64,000 nt of DNA from Pseudomonadota bacterium (lineage in GTDB: Bacteria > Pseudomonadota > Gammaproteobacteria > Steroidobacterales > Steroidobacteraceae), in the NCBI GenBank assembly GCA_023417315.1, contig JAEZFW010000035.1, positions 1 to 64,000 on the forward strand, read 5' to 3'. The notes beneath the pieces were generated by a model. That model was not told the DNA's origin and did not search any database. It saw only the letters and a list, made by a program, of their open reading frames with translations. A program made the position numbers and the translations under genes. Every line of letters starts with the position of its first letter. Position 1 is the first letter of the stretch. Positions 24,317 to 33,956 of the stretch are shown in pieces.

Positions 24317-25603
24317 ATGATCCGTTTCGTTGACCCCCGCACGCCCGCATCGAGATGGCTCTGTGTCGTGAGCTTCACCGCGGTTGCGGTTGTGATCTAC
24401 TCGTTCTATCTCAAGCGGTTCATCGTTGGACTACTTGAACCCGGCCTTTCTCTCGATGTAACGAATAAGGACTTCGTGAACTACTGGATGGCGAGCAAGC
24501 TTGCACTTGAGGGTGAGTTGCAACTGCTGTTCGTGCACGACTCGTACTACGGACGTCTTAGAGTACTGTTTGGCGAGACGTTACCTATTCATAGTTGGTC
24601 GTACCCGCCGCACAACTTGCTCCTGCTGTGGCCTCTCGCACTGATGAGCTACAAGGCCGCATTTGTTGTTTTCTTATGCGCGACATTCGTTCTGTTTGCG
24701 GCGGCGACTGCGTTATTCCGCAGAACCTTCGCGGCGGAAGCATCCGTCTTTTTCGTGGCCGTTGCGCTGACAGGCTTCGCGCTCATGATGGTCACTGCTG
24801 CTCAAAACGGATTCCTGACCGCTGCCCTCATGTTGAGTGGCCTCGCATGGATGAAGAGTCGACCCAGACTCGCGGGCCTCGCTTTCGCTCTATTGACGAT
24901 CAAGCCGCAACTCGGCCTGCTGATACCTCTCGTGCTCGTCGTGGATCGGAATTGGGTAACCCTACGATGGACCGCGATCTTCACACTCGCGCTAGGAATT
25001 ACATCGGTAGTCACGTTCGGTCCGGAATGTTGGGTCGACTACTTCAGCCAAACTTTGCCGTATCAGACCTTCGTCATGACAAGTTGGCCAGGTGTGTTTC
25101 TGGACATGATGCCAACTGCGTTCGGTGGTGCGAGAGCACTGGGTTTCAGCGCAGAGACAGCAGCGTGGATTCAGGCACCAGCCACAGTGGCGGGTGTTGC
25201 TGGAACGTTCTATCTGCTGCGGCGTGAGCCAGACCCGCTGCTTCGTGCATTCGCGGTGTGCGCAGGTACATTTCTCGTGTCGCCCTACGCGTTCAACTAC
25301 GACATGGGCGCGCTTAGCGTCGTGGCTGCTTGTATGGCCGGATCCCGGTCAAACAGCCAGATAGATCGACTATTGTATGCATTCATCGCCGTTTTACCCG
25401 CGGGTGTCGAGAATCTGGGAGACGTTGGATTACCTTTCTCCCCCCTCATACTTGCGATCGCGCTGCTGTCATTGATCCAGTCTCGCCCGAGTCAGAACGT
25501 GCGACGACAGGGAACCTGTGCTCTGCCGCTCATCAGCCCTGAATGCGTACGTTCGCGCGGTGGTGAAGTTCAGCACGAGGGCGACAGAAGCGCCAATGCA
25601 TAG
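24317..25603 (+). CDS. GT87/DUF2029-like membrane glycosyltransferase
   Basis: A 428-residue polytopic protein with the GT-C fold features of DUF2029/GT87: KDFVNYWMASKLALEG near 50-65 carries the first-loop acidic residue, then HSWSYPPHNLLLLWPLALMSY, and LLTIKPQLGLLIPLVLVV in mid-protein. Such enzymes use polyprenyl-phosphate sugars to glycosylate lipids or glycans at the membrane. Its C-terminal end overlaps the convergent GtrA gene by about 135 bases, so the last 40 or so hydrophilic residues may be readthrough past an ancestral end. It lies in the putative pilin glycosylation island. Confidence 0.7.
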   Translation: MIRFVDPRTPASRWLCVVSFTAVAVVIYSFYLKRFIVGLLEPGLSLDVTNKDFVNYWMASKLALEGELQLLFVHDSYYGRLRVLFGETLPIHSWSYPPHNLLLLWPLALMSYKAAFVVFLCATFVLFAAATALFRRTFAAEASVFFVAVALTGFALMMVTAAQNGFLTAALMLSGLAWMKSRPRLAGLAFALLTIKPQLGLLIPLVLVVDRNWVTLRWTAIFTLALGITSVVTFGPECWVDYFSQTLPYQTFVMTSWPGVFLDMMPTAFGGARALGFSAETAAWIQAPATVAGVAGTFYLLRREPDPLLRAFAVCAGTFLVSPYAFNYDMGALSVVAACMAGSRSNSQIDRLLYAFIAVLPAGVENLGDVGLPFSPLILAIALLSLIQSRPSQNVRRQGTCALPLISPECVRSRGGEVQHEGDRSANA

Positions 25604-25963
25604 GGCTAGAAATGGACGAGCTCGGAGGGTCGGAACAAAGGCGATGCATAGGCCAAATATGCTTAGATTCGCGAGCAGACCGACGATCTGCGCGATTAAA
25701 TAGCGGATATACTCAGACCTTGCATCCAGGGAGATCCTCTCTCGAAAGGTGAACCTGCGGTTCAGAACCCAAGTGACAGTCAAGGAGATATAGGCAGAAA
25801 GCAATCTCGCCTTGAGCGGTGACCAGCCGCAGCACTGTGAGGTCATGAGAAGAAAAGTCGCGCTGTCAACTAGAAATCCGATCGCGCCCACACCGCCAAA
25901 CGTCGCGAATTGATTCAGTAATCCGCGCAACCCTTCTCGCGCGCTCAATACCTCCTTGTTCAA
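25469..25963 (-). CDS. GtrA-like polyprenyl-phosphate-sugar flippase
   Basis: A 164-residue protein with four membrane helices and the GtrA pattern: FATFGGVGAIGFLVDSATFLLM near 19-40, VTWVLNRRFTFRER near 63-76, and VALVLNFTTARTYAFR near 127-142. It likely helps move a lipid-linked sugar across the inner membrane. Its TTG start overlaps the stop of the GT2 gene (TTGA), so translation is coupled; GT2 plus GtrA is a classic pair that makes and flips the donor. Confidence 0.88.
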   Translation of the reverse strand: MNKEVLSAREGLRGLLNQFATFGGVGAIGFLVDSATFLLMTSQCCGWSPLKARLLSAYISLTVTWVLNRRFTFRERISLDARSEYIRYLIAQIVGLLANLSIFGLCIAFVPTLRARPFLALCIGASVALVLNFTTARTYAFRADERQSTGSLSSHVLTRARLDQ

Positions 25964-26946
25964 GGCGTCGCCCCCGAGGCGCCAGGGCTTGGGCGCCTTC
26001 TCTCTCGGAATGTCGGTCCCTGCAGGCTCAAGTACTGCAGACGTTTCAACTCGCGGCGACCGAGGGTGACGGTGTCCAGAATCAGGCCTGCGATGAAGCT
26101 CATCGACGCGAGGATCATGAGGCCCGTCGCGAGAATAGCTGTCGGTACACGCGGCACCAACCCGGTCTCGAGGAAGCTAACGACGAGAGGCCAACCCAGT
26201 CCGAGCGATGTGATTGCCAGGACAGCGGCGATGGCGCTGAAGAAATGCAGCGGACGCTCCTCTTTCACCAGGAGCAGAATCGTACGCAGAATGCGGAAGC
26301 CATCCCTGAATGTCCGCAGCTTGCTTGCAGATCCCGCAGGCCTGTCGCGGTACGGAGTTCGCATTTCGGCGATCGGACACCTGAGTTCCAGGGCGTGGAC
26401 GGTCAGCTCAGTTTCCGTCTCGAAGCCGCTCGCCAAAGCGGGAAAGGATTTGACGAAGCGGCGCGAGAAGACTCGATAGCCCGACAGCATATCCCGGATG
26501 CGACTTCCGAATATCAGCGACACCGTCCGCGTTAGCAGCTTGTTGCCGAATACGTGCCCCGGCCTGTACGCCTGCACAGTCGAGGCGACTCTCTCACCAT
26601 TGACCATATCGAGCGAATTCGCAAGTAAGCATTCCACCATGGAGCTCGCGCTTGCCGGGTCGTAGGTTCCGTCGCCGTCGACTAGGACATAAACTTCGGC
26701 TTCGATATCTGCAAACATGCGCCTCACGACGTTGCCCTTTCCCTGCAGCGGCTCAGAACGCACGATGGCACCTGCGGACGCCGCGAGAGCTCGCGTATCA
26801 TCCGTCGAATTGTTGTCGTAGACGTAAATGGTTGCATCTGGCAGTGCGGCTACAAAATCACGCACTACAGCCACGATAGCTTTCGCTTCGTTGTAACAGG
26901 GGATGAGAACCGCGACGCGCGGTGCCAAGACTTTCGGGTCAGTCAT
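25960..26946 (-). CDS. Family 2 glycosyltransferase (DPM1/polyprenyl-phosphate type)
   Basis: A 328-residue GT-A enzyme: VAVLIPCYNEAKAIVAVVRDF near 10-30, the nucleotide-sugar site VYDNNSTDD, the metal-binding VLVDGDGTYDP near 88-98, and two C-terminal membrane helices. This layout fits enzymes that load a sugar on a polyprenyl phosphate. The reading frame continues upstream for 184 codons, but that part is antisense to a methyltransferase gene, so I use ATG 26946. It precedes the GtrA gene and is translationally coupled to it. Confidence 0.9.
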   Translation of the reverse strand: MTDPKVLAPRVAVLIPCYNEAKAIVAVVRDFVAALPDATIYVYDNNSTDDTRALAASAGAIVRSEPLQGKGNVVRRMFADIEAEVYVLVDGDGTYDPASASSMVECLLANSLDMVNGERVASTVQAYRPGHVFGNKLLTRTVSLIFGSRIRDMLSGYRVFSRRFVKSFPALASGFETETELTVHALELRCPIAEMRTPYRDRPAGSASKLRTFRDGFRILRTILLLVKEERPLHFFSAIAAVLAITSLGLGWPLVVSFLETGLVPRVPTAILATGLMILASMSFIAGLILDTVTLGRRELKRLQYLSLQGPTFRERRRPSPGASGATP

Positions 26947-27027
26947 ACACTGCCTTACGAGTACAACATTTTGCGCAGCTTGTCTGCGTACGCTCTGAGA
27001 CTCACAAGAATATAGGGTCTTCCTCTC

Positions 27028-27738
27028 ATGCGCAGAGAAGCAGTCAACAAGATTCGCTACTTGCTTGAGGAGTGGTTGCCTCCGGTTTTGCGCGATTCCA
27101 CCCTCATGCGATTCATGTTTCGGCTCTACTGGGGCCGTTTCGTGGACGACCTGGAGGTCTTTCGCGAGAAGATCACGAGCCTCTCCCCCGATGACTATCG
27201 ACGCATCTACGAACGGATGCCGCGGATCCAGGACCAGACCGATAACTCCATCGCCTGCCTTGAGGAGATTGCTGCAAGGCTTACGTCGGGGAAAGTCTGC
27301 GATGTTGGCTGCGGTACGGGCTATCTGCTCAACTTCCTGTGCGAACGCGACCTCCGCTCGGATCGTACATTCACAGGCGTCGATTTCATCATCGACGAGC
27401 AGACTGCCAGCGGGCATCCTTCGATAGATTTCGTAGCGGCGCCAATCGAGCAACTTCCCTTTCCAGATCGCCACTTCGACACGGTGATCTGCACGCACGT
27501 TCTAGAGCATATCCTTGACATTCGCGCGGCGATGACCGAACTACGTCGTGTGTGCGCGCGACGCCTCATAGTTGTGGTTCCCCTCGAGCGCGAATATCGC
27601 TTTACATTCAATCCTCACATCCACTTCTTTCCATACCCGCACAGCTTCTTGCGGCACGTGATTCCCGTCCCCGCCGCCCATTTGTTGAAGACCATTGGCC
27701 GGGATCTCCTGTACATCGAGGAACGTGACGAGGAGTGA
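27028..27738 (+). CDS. Class I SAM-dependent methyltransferase
   Basis: A 236-residue protein with the SAM-binding motif VCDVGCGTGYLL near 89-100, the acidic motif GVDFI, and a motif II-like HFDTVICTHVLEHI near 149-162. The core fits the Methyltransf_11 type. The first 80 residues are an unassigned helical extension. It is divergent from the GT2 gene across 81 bases and probably modifies a glycan or lipid intermediate (inference). Its stop codon nearly touches that of pilR. Confidence 0.85.
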   Translation: MRREAVNKIRYLLEEWLPPVLRDSTLMRFMFRLYWGRFVDDLEVFREKITSLSPDDYRRIYERMPRIQDQTDNSIACLEEIAARLTSGKVCDVGCGTGYLLNFLCERDLRSDRTFTGVDFIIDEQTASGHPSIDFVAAPIEQLPFPDRHFDTVICTHVLEHILDIRAAMTELRRVCARRLIVVVPLEREYRFTFNPHIHFFPYPHSFLRHVIPVPAAHLLKTIGRDLLYIEERDEE

Positions 27739-27739
27739 G

Positions 27740-29089
27740 CTATTCGATTCCAAGCTTCTTGATGCGATATCTCAGCGAACGAAAAGTCATCCCCAGCAGT
27801 GCCGCTGCCTTCGTTTTGTTGTATCGCGTCTGCTCGAGCGCTCTTACGATCGCATCTCGTTCGATATCTTCGAGCGCATCGCCGAGCTTCTCGCCAGCGG
27901 GTACTGTCGAGGGTATGCCGACTTCGGCACTGCTCTGAGCCTTACGTGATCTGAGCTGCAGATCACCTGCATCGATGACGCCGCCGACACAAAGCGTCGC
28001 CGCGCGCTCCAGGATGTTTTCGAGCTCGCGCACGTTGCCCGGGAAGTGATACTGGCGAAGTGCCTGCAGTGCTGCATCCGTGACTCTCAGCGCTCGATTG
28101 TTCATCTGCTTGCCCAGCCGCGTGATGACCGCATCGACGAGCTCGTCGATGTCTTCCAGCCGTTCGCGTAACGGCGGTACGCGGATCTCGATGACGTTCA
28201 CTCGGTAGTACAGGTCTTCCCGGAACTTTCCTTCCGCTACGAGTGCGGAGAGATTCTTGTGGGTCGCGGACAAGATACGTACGTCCACGGGCATCTCTTT
28301 CGACTCACCCACCGGTCGCACGCTCTTCTCTTGGATCACTCGCAACAGCTTCACCTGCATATGCAGCGGCAGGTCGGCGATTTCGTCCAAGAACAAGGTG
28401 CCCCCTTCCGCGGATTGGATGAGCCCCTGTTTGTCCGCGATTGCGCCGGTGAAGCTGCCTTTCTTGTGGCCGAAGAGCTCGCTTTCCATGAGCTCGGTGG
28501 GAATCGCGCCGCAGTTCACGGGTACGAAAGGGGCGTCGCGCCGCGCGCCTGCGCTATGAATCAAGTGCGCGACTAACTCCTTGCCTGTGCCTGACTCGCC
28601 GCAAATATGCACGGGAGCTTGGCTGCGAGAGACACGTTCGATGAGCTCACGGAGGTGCTCCATCGCGCGAGAATGGCCGAGCAGTTTGATCTGCGGTAGC
28701 TCGAGCGTCGTCTCGCTCGGCCCACCAAGTTTGAGAGTTGCGCCGATGAGCTTGCGAAGCGCTCCGATGTCTATCGGCTTGGAGATGAAATCGAATGCGC
28801 CGAGCTTCAGCGCGCGAACCGCTGTCTCCACATTGCCATGGGCCGTGATGACGGCGACTGGTGTGTGGGGTTTGTGATTCTGGATCCATTCGACAAGGCT
28901 GAGACCGTCGCCGTCGGGCAAGCGCATGTCGGTCAAACATAGATCGAAGTGCCCAGCTCTAAGCTCGCGTATTGCGGCTGCTAAGGTTTCCGCGACTGCC
29001 ACGTCGAGATTCATCCTCTCGAGAGTGATCTGCAGCAACTCTCGAATGTCTGGTTCGTCGTCGACGACAAGGGCGCGAGGGGAAGGCAT
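27740..29089 (-). CDS. pilR: Sigma-54 response regulator PilR
   Basis: Activates pilA transcription with sigma-54. The 449-residue protein has a receiver domain (DDEPD at 10-14, phospho-acceptor in CLTDMRLPDGDG near 52), an AAA+ domain with Walker A GESGTGKE and the sigma-54 contact loop GSFTGA, and a Fis-type HTH at the C-terminus (NKTKAAALLGMTFRSLRYRIKKLG). Its cognate promoter is visible upstream of pilA. No ribosome-binding site precedes ATG 29089; repeat DNA lies there. In other gammaproteobacteria pilS and pilR usually abut, but here a 553-base insertion separates them. Confidence 0.94.
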   Translation of the reverse strand: MPSPRALVVDDEPDIRELLQITLERMNLDVAVAETLAAAIRELRAGHFDLCLTDMRLPDGDGLSLVEWIQNHKPHTPVAVITAHGNVETAVRALKLGAFDFISKPIDIGALRKLIGATLKLGGPSETTLELPQIKLLGHSRAMEHLRELIERVSRSQAPVHICGESGTGKELVAHLIHSAGARRDAPFVPVNCGAIPTELMESELFGHKKGSFTGAIADKQGLIQSAEGGTLFLDEIADLPLHMQVKLLRVIQEKSVRPVGESKEMPVDVRILSATHKNLSALVAEGKFREDLYYRVNVIEIRVPPLRERLEDIDELVDAVITRLGKQMNNRALRVTDAALQALRQYHFPGNVRELENILERAATLCVGGVIDAGDLQLRSRKAQSSAEVGIPSTVPAGEKLGDALEDIERDAIVRALEQTRYNKTKAAALLGMTFRSLRYRIKKLGIE

Positions 29090-29096
29090 GGTCTAG

Positions 29097-29626
29097 GCTG
29101 GAGCCAGGGAAGGAGCGGCTGTAGGCTGTAGGCTGAAGGCTGTAGCCAGAGAAAGAGAGGCTGTGGGCTGTAGGCTGTAGGCTGTAGCCAGAGAAAGAGA
29201 GTTCATCACCAAGCTACGTGCGAAGAGCTCGTAGAAGGCCGTTGAGTGCCTTTGCTGTGTGTGTGCATTGCTCATTGAGCGTTTCCGCAGCTGCTATCGA
29301 TGGATACCCTAGCTTCTCGCAAAGTCCAATCTCGTACTGAAGCTCGCGTGCTGAGGCATAGGCTACATCGATGTAGCGCGCGTACTCTGCTTGCGATGAG
29401 CGTGCACAACCCTCAACGATGTTCGCGGCGATTGAAACCGCCGCGCGTCTCACCTGCGCCTGTAGACCGAAGCGTTCTCCCGCTGGGAACGATTCCGAGC
29501 TGCGGATACGGACCGAGCCAACCGGTCAGCAAGCTCGAATGCCCTCAGTTTAGTATGGTCTCGCACGAGCACCCTCCTTGGTTCGCTCCGGTCTACAGCC
29601 TACAGCCTACAGCCTACAGTCTCCAG
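29097..29626. mobile_element. P1-bounded element carrying a broken four-helix-bundle gene
   Basis: Left arm 29116-29195 has two P1 blocks, each made of GGCTGTAGGCTGTAG units and ending GTAGCCAGAGAAAGAG. Right arm 29592-29624 is the inverse (CTACAGCC units). Between them is a frameshifted four-helix-bundle gene. The whole lies between pilS (ends 29643) and pilR (starts 29089), so it looks inserted into an operon. A P8-like GGCTGGAGCCAG at 29096-29107 adjoins pilR. Confidence 0.65.
29214..29566 (-). pseudogene. Frameshifted four-helix-bundle (23S rRNA IVS-type) gene
   Basis: From GTG 29566 (GGAGG six bases upstream) the frame reads MRDHTKLRAFELADRLARSVSAARNR, then stops. A shift of one base at about 29489-29495 restores FPAGERFGLQAQVRRAAVSIAANIVEGCARSSQAEYARYIDVAYASA and the rest of the family. 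The intact copy at 35639-36004 aligns collinearly (MRDHRKLEAFALAD ... FPPEERYGL ... RRASVSVAANIVEG), so one base seems lost. It may be a real pseudogene or a sequencing error. Related proteins include the Avd factor of diversity-generating retroelements; no reverse transcriptase is nearby. Confidence 0.8.
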
Positions 29627-29642
29627 TGATGCGGTTCGCGCA

Positions 29643-31271
29643 TTATCCTTCCCACCTCTGCGGGTCCGCGAAGACCATTCTAAATACACTGCCACCGCCA
29701 CTTCGGGGCTCGTAGAGAAGTACGGCACGGTTGCACTGGGCGAGCTCGCGCGCGATGAAGAGTCCAAGGCCGGTGCCCCCTTTTCCCGCGGTGAAAAACG
29801 GCTCGAAGATGCGTTCTGCATCGCTTCCTTCGATGCCGGGGCCGCGGTCCAAGACCTCTAAGAACGGGCGATCCGACAGCGTCATGCGCCCTGTACGGAT
29901 CTCGATCGGCTCACTCGAGCCCGGCAAGCGGCCGTACTTGAGCGCGTTCTCGCACAGATTCCACATGAGCTGCTGCAGATGTGAAGGGTCCACGCGCACA
30001 TCGAGATCCTGCTCGGGCTGGTTCAGAGTCAGCGTTCGTTCGTCAGTCTGAGTCGTTTCCCTGAACTCGCTCAGGAATTCTCTGAGCCAGGTATTGAGCT
30101 CGATGCGCTCCTGGCGCGTGGAATCGCGTCGAGACAGTTGCAGGACATTGTCGATGATCGAGCTGACGCGCTCGCCGTTGTTGCGGATGATCGTCGTCAG
30201 GCGCCGCTCTTGATCCGTGAGTGTCGGCGCCTCGGCGAGGAGTTGAGCCGCATGGCTCATCGCGCCGACAGGGTTGCGTAGCTCGTGCGCGATACTCGCG
30301 CTGAGCCTGCCTAAGGCCGCGAGCTTCGATTGCTGGACGCGTTCAGCAATGAGGCTCGTATCCTCGAGAAAGATGAGCGTGGGTCCTTTGTCACCTTGGC
30401 CCAAGGACACGAAGTGCGGCTGTACCAGGCTGCTCCCGCCTGAAGCCATCATCGACAGTGAGCTTTGCTGCCAGTCATACGAATGACGTCGCCAGGTATC
30501 TAGCAAGTATAGAAGTCGCGGCGAGACTTCGCCGAGGGGTGTGCCTGCGGGAACGGATCCTCCCTGCAGAAGATGCGCGGCTGATTCGTTGATGAGCCGA
30601 ATGCTGTCGTTCGCATCGACGACCAAGATGCTCTCGCGTAAGTGCTGCACGATGAACTGATTCAGCTCGGCGAGATTCGCGACATCCACCTCGCGCTGAC
30701 GGACGCGCTCCTCACTTTCGCGCAAGCCCTTTGCTAAAGGCCCGACACCCAGCACCACGACGAACAGCAAAGCACCGAGGATGCCTGCTGACGCAAAGTC
30801 GCCCGCATCGCCGCGAGTGGCAAGCGTGGTGATTCCTTGTTGGATCAACATCGCCAGCGTCGCCATCGCTGCAAACAGGAGCGCGAGCTCTTGTCGCACG
30901 ATGAAGCTTGCAGCACCTACAGGCAGCACGAGCAATGCAGCGAGTCCGCTTTGCATTCCGCCGCTCGCATACGTGAGGAGCGAGATCGCCAAAACATCTA
31001 CGCATATATTGATGAAGGTCTGGATTGCGATTTCTGGCCAGCGCCGCTTCACAATCACGATCGAGATCACTGCGTAGACGAAGTACACGCCTGCCGTCAG
31101 CATGAACATGGAGGGATGGGCTTGGCCGACGGGAGGCGGTGACAACGACAAGAACAGGATCGTCAACAGCACCGGCACCAACAGTCGATACAAATTGACC
31201 AGCGCGAGTACGCGCCAGGCCAAGTCCGTGGTCGTCGCGCCGATGCGCGGATGCGGCAAGAGAGAAGTCAT
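29643..31271 (-). CDS. pilS: Sensor histidine kinase PilS
   Basis: Inner-membrane sensor that phosphorylates PilR. The 542-residue protein has about six N-terminal membrane segments (25-190), a PAS-like region near 205-310, the H-box SIAHELRNPVGAM near 335-347, and the ATPase boxes WNLCENALKYG, DRGPGIEG, and GGTGLGLFIARELA. Length and order match PilS. It is on the same strand as pilR, separated by the P1-bounded insertion. Confidence 0.93.
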   Translation of the reverse strand: MTSLLPHPRIGATTTDLAWRVLALVNLYRLLVPVLLTILFLSLSPPPVGQAHPSMFMLTAGVYFVYAVISIVIVKRRWPEIAIQTFINICVDVLAISLLTYASGGMQSGLAALLVLPVGAASFIVRQELALLFAAMATLAMLIQQGITTLATRGDAGDFASAGILGALLFVVVLGVGPLAKGLRESEERVRQREVDVANLAELNQFIVQHLRESILVVDANDSIRLINESAAHLLQGGSVPAGTPLGEVSPRLLYLLDTWRRHSYDWQQSSLSMMASGGSSLVQPHFVSLGQGDKGPTLIFLEDTSLIAERVQQSKLAALGRLSASIAHELRNPVGAMSHAAQLLAEAPTLTDQERRLTTIIRNNGERVSSIIDNVLQLSRRDSTRQERIELNTWLREFLSEFRETTQTDERTLTLNQPEQDLDVRVDPSHLQQLMWNLCENALKYGRLPGSSEPIEIRTGRMTLSDRPFLEVLDRGPGIEGSDAERIFEPFFTAGKGGTGLGLFIARELAQCNRAVLLYEPRSGGGSVFRMVFADPQRWEG

Positions 31272-31430
31272 TTCGAAGCTAGAGGCTGTGGACGTCTGCT
31301 GTCGCCAGAAAGTGTTTTCGTTCTATGTAAGTCTTCGCGGTCGGCTGAGTGACGCTATTCCACACGCGAAGGAACGGTTCTTTGCATCGCCGCCGGTTTC
31401 CTCCAGAATACGCGGCTCTTGCCTGTCCCA

Positions 31431-31460
31431 CCTACAGTCTACAGCCTAGAGCCTATAGCC
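31431..31460 (+). repeat. P1 arm at the sucC start
   Basis: CTACAGTCTACAGCC-type units end six bases before the sucC ATG, filling the ribosome-binding position. A very degenerate partner may lie at about 31275-31308 (GAGGCTGTGGACG ... CGCCAGAAAG). Confidence 0.75.
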
Positions 31461-31465
31461 TTTCC

Positions 31466-32632
<1,167 letters not shown>

Positions 32633-32648
32633 GTGCATTCGCGCGATC

Positions 32649-32735
32649 CCTCACCCTAACCCTCTCCCACAAGGGGAGAGGGGTTCTTCATTGCGTTTCT
32701 GGCCAGTAGCCCAGAGCCCAGTACCCAGAGCCCAA
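32649..32735. repeat. P5 hairpin and P3 arm between sucC and sucD
   Basis: P5 phrase CCCTCACCCTAACCC with stem CCTCTCCC / GGGGAGAGG at about 32649-32692, then a P3 arm at 32697-32735 (CTGGCCAGTAGCCC, CCCAGAGCC units) ending five bases before the sucD ATG. Confidence 0.8.
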
Positions 32736-32739
32736 TCAC

Positions 32740-33858
32740 ATGTCCATCCTCGTCAACAAATCCACTCGCGTCATCTGCCAAGGATTCACAGGCAAACAAG
32801 GCACGTTCCATTCCGAGCAATGCATTGCCTATGGCACGAAGCTCGTGGGCGGCGTGACGCCGGGTCGTGGTGGGGAAAAGCATCTCAATCTCCCCGTGTT
32901 CAATACGGCGCGCGAAGCGGTCGCAGAGACGGGCGCGACGGTCAGCATGATCTATGTGCCCGCGCCGTTTGCAGCTGACGCGATTCTCGAGGCCGCCGAT
33001 GCCGGCATCGAGTTGATCGTCTGTATCACCGAAGGTATTCCGGTGAACGACATGGTGCGCGTGAAGTCGGCCTTGTCGAGCTACGGGAGCTTGCTCATTG
33101 GTCCGAACTGCCCAGGCATCATCACGCCGGGAGAGTGCAAGATCGGCATCATGCCCGGCTTCATTCACAAGCCCGGTAAGATCGGTATCGTCTCGCGCTC
33201 CGGCACGCTCACCTACGAGGCCGTATTCCAGACCACGAATGTGGGACTCGGACAAAGCACGTGTGTAGGGATCGGCGGCGATCCCGTGCGCGGCATGAAC
33301 TTCATCGATGTGCTTGCACGCTTCGAAGAAGATCCGCAAACCGAAGCTATCATCATGGTCGGCGAGATCGGCGGAAGCGATGAAGAGGCGGGCGCTGAAT
33401 TCATTCGCGAGAACGTCACGAAACCGGTCGTCGCATACATTGCAGGCGTCACTGCGCCCCCTGGCAAACGCATGGGGCACGCGGGCGCAATCGTTTCAGG
33501 CGGCAAGGGCACCGCTGCCGACAAGTTCGCTGCACTGGAACGCGCGGGTGTGCGTACGGTGAAGAGTCCGGCGGATCTCGGCACGGCCATCGCCGAGCAA
33601 CTCGCGAAGGGTGCGGGCCGCAAGGCGAAGTCCTCGAGCGCACAGAAAAGCACATTCGTCGTCACCGGGAAGAAGGCGAAAGCTGCGGGCAAGTCCTCCG
33701 CGAAGAAGACCGCTCCGGCGAAGAAGTCCGCTACGGCAAAGAAGACTGCAAAGCGTGCTGCTCCTAAGAAGAGTGCAGCGCCCAAGAAGAAGGTCGGAGC
33801 GCGCAAGAGCGCATCGGCTGGACGCACCAAGCGCGCGAAGCCGGCGCGTAAGAAATAA
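32740..33858 (+). CDS. sucD: Succinyl-CoA synthetase alpha subunit with Lys/Ala-rich tail
   Basis: Residues 1 to about 290 are a normal Suc[26 protein letters not shown], the CoA site, [20 protein letters not shown], and the active-site His in [14 protein letters not shown]. After residue 289 an 82-83-residue tail of Lys, Ala, Ser, Arg and Pro follows ([14 protein letters not shown] ... RAKPARKK), like histone H1-like or AlgP-type basic repeats. Known SucD proteins are about 290 residues, so this is an unusual fusion or extension. No stop separates core and tail. The tail may bind DNA, RNA or polyphosphate (inference). The P3 arm upstream replaces a ribosome-binding site. Confidence 0.95.
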   Translation: MSILVNKSTRVICQGFTGKQGTFHSEQCIAYGTKLVGGVTPGRGGEKHLNLPVFNTAREAVAETGATVSMIYVPAPFAADAILEAADAGIELIVCITEGIPVNDMVRVKSALSSYGSLLIGPNCPGIITPGECKIGIMPGFIHKPGKIGIVSRSGTLTYEAVFQTTNVGLGQSTCVGIGGDPVRGMNFIDVLARFEEDPQTEAIIMVGEIGGSDEEAGAEFIRENVTKPVVAYIAGVTAPPGKRMGHAGAIVSGGKGTAADKFAALERAGVRTVKSPADLGTAIAEQLAKGAGRKAKSSSAQKSTFVVTGKKAKAAGKSSAKKTAPAKKSATAKKTAKRAAPKKSAAPKKKVGARKSASAGRTKRAKPARKK

Positions 33859-33956
33859 CGTCGTGCGAGCGTAGAGTAGTTGGTAGGGCACGATCTCATT
33901 CCCGAGCGCCCCGTAAGGGAATAATCTAGGCCGACCTCGCTCATTCTTAGACGAGC

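Noticed and set aside
25960..27498. A 512-residue GT2 protein with an N-terminal extension
   Set aside because: The first 184 codons are antisense to a clear methyltransferase gene and match nothing; the GT2 domain starts at 26946.
29097..29210. CRISPR array
   Set aside because: The repeats are short tandem units without unique spacers of constant length, and no cas genes are near.
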